Made by a program: the position numbers and the translations under genes. Below, in pieces: positions 17,538 through 25,560 of a stretch of 64,000 nucleotides of DNA; the first letter of the stretch is position 1, and the number at the start of each line of letters is the position of its first letter. The DNA is from Rhodospirillales bacterium (lineage in GTDB: Bacteria; Pseudomonadota; Alphaproteobacteria; Micavibrionales; Micavibrionaceae), in contig JACKIP010000008.1 in assembly GCA_020638395.1 (NCBI GenBank), positions 17,678 through 81,677 on the forward strand. The letters run 5' to 3'. Under the pieces are notes generated by a model. It was not told the DNA's origin, made no database searches, and was given only the letters and a program-made list of their open reading frames with translations.

Positions 17538-17947
17538 ATTCTTTGCTCCTTAACTGAGGTGGACGTGGTTACATCAGGCATTGCAAAAGATGTGCCAGAA
17601 GAAATCCCTCCGGATTGCGCTTCCTGCGCCTTCATCAGGGTTGCAGAAACCGAATCCGATAATCCGGTCCGGTTGGTTGCCGCCAGAATTTTTCCATACT
17701 CCTGAACCAGAAAACTGCGAAAAACCTCCTCGCCTTTGCCGCCGCCGAACATAGGGTCCACCTTGACGGTTTCAAACATTGGCTTCATCATTTCCGACAG
17801 GAAGACCGCTTCAAAATCCTGCGCAGCATCTTCAATCTGCTGTTTCTTTTTGGCATCCACCGATGTTTTCATCCCTTCCAGCGCCTGTGTCGTCCGGGCA
17901 TTCTGCGTTCCAAAAAGGGTAAGGGCGGTATCAAATCCGGTCATCAT
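17534..17947 (-). CDS. flgJ: Rod-binding protein, FlgJ N-terminal-domain type
   Basis: Short FlgJ/CheL-type protein that caps or scaffolds the growing rod. The rod-binding domain is visible at about residues 37-95: IEDAAQDFEAVFLSEMMKPMFETV, then MFGGGKGEEVFRSFLVQEYGKIL. The muramidase domain of enterobacterial FlgJ is absent, as usual in alphaproteobacteria, so another enzyme must open peptidoglycan. Overlaps both flgI and the following gene by 4 bases. Confidence 0.88.
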   Translation of the reverse strand: MMTGFDTALTLFGTQNARTTQALEGMKTSVDAKKKQQIEDAAQDFEAVFLSEMMKPMFETVKVDPMFGGGKGEEVFRSFLVQEYGKILAATNRTGLSDSVSATLMKAQEAQSGGISSGTSFAMPDVTTSTSVKEQRI

Positions 17948-19104
17948 AACACCTCTATCTCTGCCTGAAGGGCTCCGGCGGCCTTGATCGCCTGCAAAAT
18001 CGTAATCATATCCCGCGGACCAATCCCCAATTTGTTCAGGCCGGTCACAAGTTCCTGTAACGTGACGCCGCTATCCAGCAAGGCCAGCTTGACATCCTCC
18101 CCGGAATTAACCCCGACATCGGAACGCGGCACTACGACCGTTTCCCCCTGCTGAGCAAACGGATTGGGCTGCGAAACCTGCGGCGTTTCAGAAATGTTAA
18201 TGGTCAGATTGCCCTGCGCAATCGCAATCGGAGAAATCTTAACATCGGCCCCGATCACGATCGTGCCGCTCCGCTCATCAATGACCACGCGGGCGGGCTG
18301 ATCCGGCTGCACCGGCAATTGTTCGACATCCGTAATCAGATCGACAATCGTCCCGTCATAGCCACGCGGTTTTTTCAGTAAAACACTGGCATCATTTTCG
18401 GCGGTCGCCACGCTGGTCGCCATAAAGCCGTTAATCGCACGGGCAATCCGGCGCGCTGTCGTAAAATCAGGATTTTTCAGAGACAGGCGGATATTGCCGA
18501 GATCCTCCAGTTTAAACCCGATCTCCCGTTCAACAATTGCCCCGCCCGGCACACGCCCGGACGTCGGAATATTCTGTACCACCGTCGCAGCCTCTCCGCT
18601 GATCGCAAAGCCCGCAACCGTCACCGGCCCCTGCGCGACCGCATAGACTTCCCCGTCTGCCGCCATCAAAGGAGTGACCAGCAACGTCCCGCCCAAAAGG
18701 CTGTCCGCATCTCCCAAAGCCGAAACATTTACATCAATCGTTGAGCCTTGATTGCGGAACGGAGGCAGGGTTGCCGTCACCATAACCGCCGCGACGTTCC
18801 CGGTATTCAGATTTTGTCCCCGGACATTCACCCCCAGCCGCTCCAGCATCGCCGTCAGGGATTGTTCGGTAAAAGGCGAGTTTTTCAGCGTATCTCCCGT
18901 CCCGTTCAGTCCGACCACAAGACCGTAACCGACCAGCACGTTATCGCGCACCCCCTCAATATCCACAATGTCTTTAATTCGGGAAGTTTTTGCCTCCGCG
19001 CCGGTCACCATGAAAAATATGCCGACCACCATCAACAACGTGAATTTCCAGGGAAATCCATGGCTGGGCCTGTTATAGTCTGCTTTCTGAGAGAGGGATC
19101 GCAT
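17944..19104 (-). CDS. flgI: Flagellar P-ring protein FlgI
   Basis: Periplasmic subunit of the P-ring around the rod. An N-terminal signal sequence (FTLLMVVGIFFMVTGAEA, cleavage about residue 38) precedes SRIKDIVDIEGVRDNVLVGYGLVVGLNGTGD. MVTATLPPFRNQGSTIDVNVSALGDADSLLGGTLL is diagnostic. The end, LALLDSGVTLQELVTGLNKLGIGPRDMITILQAIKAAGALQAEIEVL, is complete. First gene of the flagellar operon, with GGAG 8 bases before its ATG and a sigma54-type promoter at 19135-19150. Confidence 0.97.
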   Translation of the reverse strand: MRSLSQKADYNRPSHGFPWKFTLLMVVGIFFMVTGAEAKTSRIKDIVDIEGVRDNVLVGYGLVVGLNGTGDTLKNSPFTEQSLTAMLERLGVNVRGQNLNTGNVAAVMVTATLPPFRNQGSTIDVNVSALGDADSLLGGTLLVTPLMAADGEVYAVAQGPVTVAGFAISGEAATVVQNIPTSGRVPGGAIVEREIGFKLEDLGNIRLSLKNPDFTTARRIARAINGFMATSVATAENDASVLLKKPRGYDGTIVDLITDVEQLPVQPDQPARVVIDERSGTIVIGADVKISPIAIAQGNLTINISETPQVSQPNPFAQQGETVVVPRSDVGVNSGEDVKLALLDSGVTLQELVTGLNKLGIGPRDMITILQAIKAAGALQAEIEVL

Positions 19105-19134
19105 CGCTTTTACTCCTTTTTCTATGGAAAACTA

Positions 19135-19150
19135 TGCGAATGCCATGCCA
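19135..19150 (-). promoter_or_regulatory. Sigma54-type (-24/-12) promoter for the flgI operon
   Basis: Read on the minus strand the 16 bases are TGGCATGGCATTCGCA, against the consensus TGGCACG-N4-TTGCA. The GG and GC doublets have exact spacing, and only one base of each half differs. It lies 31 bases upstream of the flgI ATG, leaving a leader of about 20 bases with a GGAG site. Late flagellar genes in several alphaproteobacteria are sigma54-dependent. Confidence 0.65.
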
Positions 19151-19233
19151 GATAATTTTTCTGATCTTCCTCTCGCCATCCGCGTGTCATCGTGTTAGAA
19201 AGTCTTTAGCGTTACGGAATCAGTCAAAAGGTT

Positions 19234-19285
19234 ACACATAAGACAGCAGAGAGCCGCATTTCCCCCGCTCTGTTATCTCATGTGT
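19234..19285. promoter_or_regulatory. Imperfect palindrome between flgI and sucD
   Basis: The arms 19234-19251 and 19268-19285 match at about 15 of 18 positions (ACACAT... / ...ATGTGT with CAGAG / CTCTG inside). It lies roughly 85-150 bases upstream of the flgI sigma54-type promoter, where an enhancer-binding activator would sit. It also falls in the sucD leader, where it could fold as an RNA hairpin. Which role applies is not decidable here. Confidence 0.45.
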
Positions 19286-19311
19286 AAAATGATAGAAAGG
19301 AACACAAAACT

Positions 19312-20187
19312 ATGTCAGTCCTCGTAAATAAACAGACAAAAGTGATTTGTCAGGGATTTACCGGCTCTCAGGGCACTTTCCACAGCGAACAGGCGATTGC
19401 CTATGGAACCCACATGGTCGGCGGAGTGACCCCCGGCAAAGGTGGAACGCAGCATCTCGGTCTGCCGGTCTTTAACACCGTTGAAGAAGCCAAAGCCCGC
19501 ACCGGCTGCAACGCATCTGTTATTTATGTTCCACCTCCCTTTGCGGCAGACTCTATCCTGGAAGCCATTGATGCAAATATTGAGCTGATCGTCTGTATCA
19601 CCGAAGGCATCCCCGTCATGGACATGGTTCGGGTCAAGCGCGCTCTGTCCGGATCGAAATCCCGTCTGATCGGCCCGAACTGCCCCGGTATTATCACACC
19701 GGATGAGTGTAAAATCGGCATTATGCCCGGACACATCCACAAACGCGGAAAAATCGGAATTGTCTCCCGTTCCGGCACATTGACTTACGAAGCCGTTGCG
19801 CAAACCGGCGCGGTCGGCCTTGGTCAATCCACCTGTATCGGCATCGGCGGAGACCCGGTCAATGGTACAAACTTTATTGATTGCATCGAACTCTTTATGG
19901 ACGATCCGGAAACCGAAGGCATCCTGATGATCGGAGAAATCGGCGGCACCGCCGAACTGGAAGCCTGTGAGTTTTACAAATCCCTGAAAAATAAAAAGCC
20001 GATTGCCGGATTTATTGCCGGGTCAACAGCACCTCCCGGAAAACGGATGGGACATGCCGGTGCGATTATTTCCGGCGGAGATGACACTGCTCCGGCAAAA
20101 ATGGACGCCATGCGCGCCGCAGGATTTGTTGTCTCAAACAGCCCCGCAGGCCTCGGCGATGCCATGATGAAAGCGATGGCGGCCTAA
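19312..20187 (+). CDS. sucD: Succinyl-CoA synthetase (ADP-forming) subunit alpha
   Basis: TCA-cycle enzyme subunit that binds CoA and carries the phosphohistidine. The N-terminal VNKQTKVICQGFTGSQGTFHSEQAIAYGT is the CoA-binding Rossmann domain. RLIGPNCPGIITP and SRSGTLTYE follow. The phosphorylated histidine is His248 in GKRMGHAGAI. 291 residues. A GAAAGGAA ribosome binding site precedes the ATG. sucC, its usual upstream partner, is absent: the upstream neighbour is divergent flgI. Confidence 0.96.
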   Translation: MSVLVNKQTKVICQGFTGSQGTFHSEQAIAYGTHMVGGVTPGKGGTQHLGLPVFNTVEEAKARTGCNASVIYVPPPFAADSILEAIDANIELIVCITEGIPVMDMVRVKRALSGSKSRLIGPNCPGIITPDECKIGIMPGHIHKRGKIGIVSRSGTLTYEAVAQTGAVGLGQSTCIGIGGDPVNGTNFIDCIELFMDDPETEGILMIGEIGGTAELEACEFYKSLKNKKPIAGFIAGSTAPPGKRMGHAGAIISGGDDTAPAKMDAMRAAGFVVSNSPAGLGDAMMKAMAA

Positions 20188-20194
20188 TTTCGCA

Positions 20195-20223
20195 ACGAGT
20201 TGCAATCACACTTTGCAACTCGT
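20195..20223 (+). terminator. Hairpin downstream of sucD
   Basis: A perfect 11-base stem (ACGAGTTGCAA / TTGCAACTCGT) with a 7-base loop begins 7 bases after the sucD stop. The following CTCTTGC is only weakly T-rich, so it may stabilise the 3' end or act as an inefficient terminator. Confidence 0.6.
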
Positions 20224-20261
20224 CTCTTGCAACTTCGCATCTATTCGTGAATACTGTATCC

Positions 20262-20804
20262 ATGACAACCTTATCCTCATTTACGGAAGAACAGCGCAAC
20301 CTGTTAATTGCCCTGCCTTATCAGGTGGGGATTAACATTTCCGAATCCGATGATGCTGAAGGCGACGAGGACGACAAACAGGAAGAAAGAGCCCTGCAAA
20401 AAGTTCTTGGCCTGATCCCGTCTCTCTATAATCACGCCCCCCTCACACAGGAAATCTTGAAGGAAACCAGTGCACAGGTCGAGGCCCAAGGGGCAAGCTG
20501 GAAAGATGGCAGCTTTGATGTCACACGGGAATGCGGGGAGGCCGTTGCTCTTTTAAAAGCGCATGCCTCAGTTGCCGAAGTTAAAGCCTATAGCAAAGCT
20601 TTGCTGGAAATCGCCGAAACCGTTGCCCGCGCAGCGGGAGAGCACGCAGTCGTCGAAATCCGTCAGGAGCCTGATACAGCGTTTTTCAAGTGCCTGAAGG
20701 GAATCATGACGGTAACCGGCATGATAAAAGAAGACACCTCTGCCAATATTTCAGTCGCCGAGCAAGCCGCTATTGATAAAATCGCGGATGCCTTGCGTGT
20801 GTGA
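20262..20804 (+). CDS. Hypothetical helical protein
   Basis: Unrecognised, 180 residues, predicted helical and soluble. It begins FTEEQRNLLIALPYQVGINISESDDAEGDEDDKQEE, a helix followed by a very acidic loop. The layout vaguely recalls TerB-like domains. An ATG at 20262 is preferred; an in-frame GTG at 20247 is possible and neither has a clear ribosome binding site. It lies between sucD and thyA on the same strand. Confidence 0.6.
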   Translation: MTTLSSFTEEQRNLLIALPYQVGINISESDDAEGDEDDKQEERALQKVLGLIPSLYNHAPLTQEILKETSAQVEAQGASWKDGSFDVTRECGEAVALLKAHASVAEVKAYSKALLEIAETVARAAGEHAVVEIRQEPDTAFFKCLKGIMTVTGMIKEDTSANISVAEQAAIDKIADALRV

Positions 20805-20821
20805 CTCCCGGCGGGACGTGT

Positions 20822-20827
20822 TATAAT
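20822..20827 (+). promoter_or_regulatory. Candidate -10 element for thyA
   Basis: A perfect TATAAT lies 44 bases upstream of the thyA ATG, leaving room for a GGAAAGGA ribosome binding site. No good -35 hexamer is at the expected distance, so it is only a candidate. Confidence 0.35.
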
Positions 20828-20870
20828 AAATTAAAGAATCACATGATAGAGCAGGAAAGGACGGGGCAGC

Positions 20871-21665
20871 ATGCAGCAGTATCTCGATTTAATGAAACAC
20901 GTCTATGAAAACGGCGTTGACCACGAAGACCGCACCGGCGTCGGCCGTCGTTCCGTCTTTGGCTATCAAATGCGGTTTGACCTGCAAAAAGGGTTCCCCT
21001 GCGTCACCACCAAAAAGCTTCACCTGCGCTCCATCATTCATGAATTACTCTGGTTCCTTTCCGGAGATACAAATATCCGATACCTAAAAGAAAACGGTGT
21101 CTCTATCTGGGACGAATGGGCCGATGAAAACGGCGACCTTGGCCCTGTTTATGGCTACCAATGGCGTCACTGGCCAACAGCAGACGGCCGCAAGATCGAC
21201 CAGATCGCCAATTTGATCCACTCCATCAAAACCAATCCGCATGGGACTCGTCACATTGTCAATGCTTGGAACGTTGCAGATATTGGAAAAATGGCACTGC
21301 CGCCTTGCCATACGATGTTTCATTTCTTTGTGATTAACGACACGCTGTCCTGCCAACTCTATCAACGCAGCGCCGATATTTTCCTTGGTGTGCCGTTTAA
21401 TATCGCGTCCTACGCCCTGCTAACCATGATGGTGGCGCAAGTTTGCGGCCTGAAGCCTGGTGAGTTTGTACACACCTTCGGCGATGCCCATCTGTACCTC
21501 AATCACATGGAGCAAGCCAAGGAGCAAATGTCCCGCACGCCGAAACCTCTGCCGGAAATGCACCTCAACCCGCATGTTGATAATATCTTTGATTTCAAAT
21601 TCGAAGACTTCGAGCTGGTCGGTTATGAGTGCCATCCGCATATCAAAGCCCCGATTGCCGTATAA
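20871..21665 (+). CDS. thyA: Thymidylate synthase
   Basis: Converts dUMP to dTMP with methylene-tetrahydrofolate. The nucleophile is Cys146 in ALPPCHTMFHFFV. DRTGVGRRSVFGYQMRFDL (folate/phosphate loop), WDEWADENGDLGPVYGYQWRHW, and the dUMP-binding run LSCQLYQRSADIFLGVPFNIASYALL are all present. 264 residues, the standard ThyA length. folA follows at once, and the pair forms a folate cycle unit. Confidence 0.98.
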   Translation: MQQYLDLMKHVYENGVDHEDRTGVGRRSVFGYQMRFDLQKGFPCVTTKKLHLRSIIHELLWFLSGDTNIRYLKENGVSIWDEWADENGDLGPVYGYQWRHWPTADGRKIDQIANLIHSIKTNPHGTRHIVNAWNVADIGKMALPPCHTMFHFFVINDTLSCQLYQRSADIFLGVPFNIASYALLTMMVAQVCGLKPGEFVHTFGDAHLYLNHMEQAKEQMSRTPKPLPEMHLNPHVDNIFDFKFEDFELVGYECHPHIKAPIAV

Positions 21666-21670
21666 CTCAG

Positions 21671-22201
21671 ATGCACATGCCGGTTAAGATTTCCGTCATT
21701 GTCGCACTCTCCGATAATAACTGCATCGGTCGCGGCAATGATTTGCCGTGGCATTTACCGGATGATCTCAAACGGACAAAAGAGATCACGATGGGCAAAC
21801 CGCTCATTATGGGGCGCAACACCTATGACAGCATTGCCACCCGCCGCGGTGGAAAGCCGCTTCCCGGACGGGACAGCCTCGTCATCAGCCGCTCGATGGC
21901 ACAACCTGACTTTGACAACGTATTTGTGCATGCCACCTTAGAAGACGCACTCCGGCACGGGCAGGAAATTGCGGCAAAAAAATCCCTGGAAGAGCTCATT
22001 ATTTTCGGCGGAGCACAAATTTACCGGCAAGCTTTACCACTCACAGACCGCCTGTACCTAACGCGTGTTCATATAGACATACCCGACGGGGACGCCTTTT
22101 TTCCGGATATCAATCCGCAGGAATGGCAGGAAACAGCCAAAGAATCCTATATTACGCCGGATCAGATTGCCTATGACTACATCACTCTGGAGCGCCGTTA
22201 G
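21671..22201 (+). CDS. folA: Dihydrofolate reductase
   Basis: Regenerates tetrahydrofolate after ThyA. ISVIVALSDNNCIGRGNDLPWHLPDDLKRTKEITMGKPLIMGRNTYDSI shows the substrate and NADPH sites, with the acidic active-site residue in LPDD. IIFGGAQIYRQALPLTDRLYLTRV is the second NADPH motif. The ATG at 21671 (5 bases past thyA) or 21677 fits; the longer frame from 21629 would overlap thyA and add unrelated residues. Convergent with glmS, 18 bases away. Confidence 0.95.
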   Translation: MHMPVKISVIVALSDNNCIGRGNDLPWHLPDDLKRTKEITMGKPLIMGRNTYDSIATRRGGKPLPGRDSLVISRSMAQPDFDNVFVHATLEDALRHGQEIAAKKSLEELIIFGGAQIYRQALPLTDRLYLTRVHIDIPDGDAFFPDINPQEWQETAKESYITPDQIAYDYITLERR

Positions 22202-22219
22202 AACTTCCCTCGTTCAAAC

Positions 22220-24049
22220 CTACTCCACCGTTACCGACTTTGCCAAATTACGCGGCTGATCGACATCGGTACCTTTAATATACGCCACGTGATACGCCAG
22301 AAGCTGCATTGGAATGGTATATAAAATCGGCGCAACGAAAGGCGTCACCGGTTCAAGTGTCAGGATATGGCGCGCCTGCCCCTTTAATGACTCCGCTCCT
22401 TTTTCGTCGGAAAACAGGATCACCTGCCCGCCTCTGGCAATGGCTTCCTGCGTATTGGACGCCGTTTTCTCAAAAAGAGGATCATTACCCGGTGCCAGAA
22501 CGATAATCGGCACCCGGTCATCGATCAGCGCAATAGGGCCGTGCTTCATCTCTCCGGCAGCGTACCCTTCGGCATGAATATAGGAAATCTCTTTCATCTT
22601 GAGCGCCCCTTCCAGAGCGACCGGATACATTCCTCCACGCCCCAGAAACAACATGTCGCGAGATTTTACAATATCCCAGGCGATATGCTCGATGTCTTTA
22701 TCCTGCCGCAAGATATGCGCGATACTTTTCGGCAACTGGCGCAAGGCATCGCCCATTTTGCCGCTTTCTTCTGCGGATAATTTTCCCAGCCTTTCACTTA
22801 GCGCCAGAGTCAAACACGCCAGTGTTGTAATCTGGGTACTCAATCCCTTTGTCGACGCCACCCCTATTTCCGGCCCGGCCAATGTATGCAGCACCAAATC
22901 AGACTCCCGTTCAATGGTGCTTTCTATCGTATTGACAATACTGAGAATTTTCTGATTTTTCCGTTTGCAATACCGCAAAGCCTCAAGAGTATCAAGTGTC
23001 TCGCCCGACTGAGAGACAAAAATAGCGACTCCACCCTCAGGCAACGGAGCCTCCCGATACCGAAATTCCGAAGCAACATCAATTTCACACGGAACCTGCG
23101 CTATTTTTTCCAGCCAGTATTTCCCCAGCATACACGCATAATAGGCCGTCCCGCAGGCCACCAGAGTCAGGCGCGGTGCTGCGGCAAGCACCTCCAGAAT
23201 CTCCGCTGGCATAACGATCTGCCCCGTCGCCGGATTAATGTAACTGTTCAGCGTATCTCCGATAACCTGCGGCTGCTCATAAATTTCTTTGAGCATAAAG
23301 TGCGCATATTCGCCTTTACCGGTTGTCGCGCCCGACTGCGCCGTCACTCGCACATCACGGGTAACCGGATCATTGTCGTTCACATAAATTTCCACCTCAT
23401 CAGAGGTCATCATCACCCGGTCTCCATCCTCCAGAAAACATACTTTCTGGGTGAATGGAGCCAGCGCATAGGAATCCGACGCCAGATACATTTCCTTTTT
23501 ACCGTACCCGATGGCAAGCGGCGTCCCCTGCCGCACACCAATCATCAAATTCTCTTCGCCTGTGAAAATCAGAACGACGGCAAAAGCGCCTTCCAGCCGT
23601 TTAAACGTCGCATTGGCAGCGTCCCGGGGGGAAAGCCCCTGATTGAGATAGTAGGTCACAAGATGCGCAATGACCTCCGTATCAGTCTCCGTCTCGAAAC
23701 GGACCTGATGCCGTGATAATTCTTCCTTGAGCGCCTGATAATTTTCGATAATCCCATTATGCACAACCGCCACTTTGTCGGTTGCATGCGGATGAGCGTT
23801 ATTTTCGGTCGGCCCTCCGTGGGTTGCCCAGCGGGTGTGCCCAATGCCGATATGGCCCTGTAACGGCTTTTTGTAAAGAAGATTGCGCAAATTCGTCAGC
23901 TTGCCTTCCGCCCGCCGCCGCTCGATCTGCCCACCCACCAGCGTCGCGATCCCGGCCGAGTCATAGCCGCGATATTCGAGCCGGGACAATCCTTCCACCA
24001 GTTTGTCCGTTACGTTATCTTGTGATATTATTCCTATAATTCCGCACAT
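22220..24049 (-). CDS. glmS: Glutamine-fructose-6-phosphate aminotransferase (isomerizing)
   Basis: Makes glucosamine-6-phosphate for peptidoglycan and LPS. Cys2 (MCGIIGII) is the glutaminase nucleophile, and GHTRWATHG and NGIIENY belong to the glutamine domain. Two SIS domains follow, with SQSGETLDTLEAL and the C-terminal DQPRNLAKSVTVE. 609 residues, full length. 18 bases downstream of glmU; no glmS ribozyme is evident in that gap, as expected outside Firmicutes. Confidence 0.98.
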   Translation of the reverse strand: MCGIIGIISQDNVTDKLVEGLSRLEYRGYDSAGIATLVGGQIERRRAEGKLTNLRNLLYKKPLQGHIGIGHTRWATHGGPTENNAHPHATDKVAVVHNGIIENYQALKEELSRHQVRFETETDTEVIAHLVTYYLNQGLSPRDAANATFKRLEGAFAVVLIFTGEENLMIGVRQGTPLAIGYGKKEMYLASDSYALAPFTQKVCFLEDGDRVMMTSDEVEIYVNDNDPVTRDVRVTAQSGATTGKGEYAHFMLKEIYEQPQVIGDTLNSYINPATGQIVMPAEILEVLAAAPRLTLVACGTAYYACMLGKYWLEKIAQVPCEIDVASEFRYREAPLPEGGVAIFVSQSGETLDTLEALRYCKRKNQKILSIVNTIESTIERESDLVLHTLAGPEIGVASTKGLSTQITTLACLTLALSERLGKLSAEESGKMGDALRQLPKSIAHILRQDKDIEHIAWDIVKSRDMLFLGRGGMYPVALEGALKMKEISYIHAEGYAAGEMKHGPIALIDDRVPIIVLAPGNDPLFEKTASNTQEAIARGGQVILFSDEKGAESLKGQARHILTLEPVTPFVAPILYTIPMQLLAYHVAYIKGTDVDQPRNLAKSVTVE

Positions 24050-24067
24050 AAAAAGCGCCTCTCCTGC

Positions 24068-25399
24068 TTATTTTTTATTTTGTTCCCGGTGCAATTTTGC
24101 CCAGTCTTTTATAAGAACGGTTTTTGACCGCTCCAATCCCAGCGCCTCGGCAGGAATATTTTCCGCGATGGTGCTGCCCGCGCCAATGAAAGCTCCGTCT
24201 CCAATTTCAATCGGCGCGATCAGGCTGACATTACTCCCGACCATTACGTGCCGCCCTATTTTGGTTCTATGCTTTTTATACCCATCATAATTAACCGTAA
24301 TCGCCCCGCAGGAAAAGTTGGTCCCTTCCCCGACGTCCGCATCGCCGATATACCCATGATGATTGGCTTTTACGCCCTTTTGCAGGGTCGCATTTTTAAC
24401 TTCGACAAAATTTCCTATTTTCACATTTTCCGCCAGATCCGCCCCGGGACGTAACCGCGCAAACGGTCCAATTACGGAATACTTTCCTATGCGCGCCCCT
24501 TCAAGATGGCTGAAGGCTTTGATCTGCACGTGCCCTTCAATGACCACATCCGGACCAATCACCACATTTGGCTCAATCACCACATCCGGGCCGATTTCGG
24601 TATCCCAGGATAGATAGACAGTCTGCGGATCAATCATGGTCACACCATTTTCCAGCAGAGTTTCCCGCAGTACATCCTGAATAAATGATTCGTGCTGCGC
24701 GAGCTGTATCCGGTCATTAACTCCCCATCCGTCAACCTCTCCAATATTGACGATTTCGAATGAGATATTTTCCTCTGCCGCAATTTCCGGGAGATCTGTA
24801 AGATAATATTCCTTTTGCGCATTCTGATTAGAAATCCGGGGCAACCATTTCGCAAGCCCGTCATATTCCAGGCAAAAATTTCCCGCATTACAAAGAGTTA
24901 CCTCCCTCTGCTCAGAACTTGCATCTTTTTCCTCCACAATCGCCTGTAACGTCCCGTCCTGTTTTTGTATCATGCGACCGAATCCAGCGGGATTTTCCGC
25001 AGAGAATGCCATAATGGACGGCGCAGATTTTTCAACCATGTTCTGAAGAGCCTCTAAAGGCAGGAATGGCTCATCCCCCATCAGAATCAAAACCTTTCCG
25101 CTTTTATTCCTAATGTGAGGATATGCCATGAGAACGGCATCTGCCGTTCCCAATCGCTCGGTCTGGACAACAACATCCCAGGGCGCAACAGCTTCTTTCA
25201 CCGCGTCCATATCCGGGCCGATCACGACAATAATCTGCGCCGGCCCAACCTGCTCCGCGACATCAATGACCCAGTTTATCATCGGCCTTCCCGCCAAAGA
25301 ATGCAGGACTTTCGGCAAATCGGATCTCATCCGGGTTCCTTTCCCGGCGGCAAGAATAATGATTGTCAAAGCGGACTGATCGGAAGAAGGAGACGTCAT
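24068..25399 (-). CDS. glmU: Bifunctional GlmU: GlcN-1-P acetyltransferase / GlcNAc-1-P uridyltransferase
   Basis: Makes UDP-GlcNAc. The N-terminal uridyltransferase carries ILAAGKGTRMRSDLPKVLH (about residues 15-33) and MGDEPFL. The C-terminal left-handed beta-helix shows hexapeptide repeats (GPDVVIEPNVVIGPDVVIEG...). The acetyl-CoA site is in NYDGYKKHRTKIG and GSNVSLIAPIEIGDGAFIGAGSTI. 443 residues. It is the first gene of a two-gene unit with glmS and divergent from the exported-protein operon at 25561. Confidence 0.97.
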   Translation of the reverse strand: MTSPSSDQSALTIIILAAGKGTRMRSDLPKVLHSLAGRPMINWVIDVAEQVGPAQIIVVIGPDMDAVKEAVAPWDVVVQTERLGTADAVLMAYPHIRNKSGKVLILMGDEPFLPLEALQNMVEKSAPSIMAFSAENPAGFGRMIQKQDGTLQAIVEEKDASSEQREVTLCNAGNFCLEYDGLAKWLPRISNQNAQKEYYLTDLPEIAAEENISFEIVNIGEVDGWGVNDRIQLAQHESFIQDVLRETLLENGVTMIDPQTVYLSWDTEIGPDVVIEPNVVIGPDVVIEGHVQIKAFSHLEGARIGKYSVIGPFARLRPGADLAENVKIGNFVEVKNATLQKGVKANHHGYIGDADVGEGTNFSCGAITVNYDGYKKHRTKIGRHVMVGSNVSLIAPIEIGDGAFIGAGSTIAENIPAEALGLERSKTVLIKDWAKLHREQNKK

Positions 25400-25521
25400 G
25401 AAAAAAACCTATGCGAAGAGGCCGCCATGCTCAAATCACAGCTTGTTACAAAAAATTGCAAAAAATGCAGCAGATAACCCAGAATAAAAAGTCGCAAAGA
25501 CATTTTGTTTGTGCAATTATA

Positions 25522-25552
25522 TTGGCATTAATTGAATGAAATTTGCTAGACT
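25522..25552 (+). promoter_or_regulatory. Weak promoter candidate for the exported-protein operon
   Basis: TTGGCA (25522-25527) and TAGACT (25547-25552) are 19 bases apart, a long spacer. The -10-like element ends 8 bases before the ATG at 25561 and no Shine-Dalgarno is visible. If real, the transcript would be nearly leaderless. Tentative. Confidence 0.25.
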
Positions 25553-25560
25553 AGACCTTG

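Noticed and set aside
22202..22219. Possible glmS ribozyme or small RNA between folA and glmS
   Set aside because: The gap is only 18 bases and is at the 3' end of glmS, not its leader.
25400..25560. Sigma54 promoter for the exported operon
   Set aside because: TTGGCATTAATTGAATG has a TGGCA half but no TTGCA half at the right distance.
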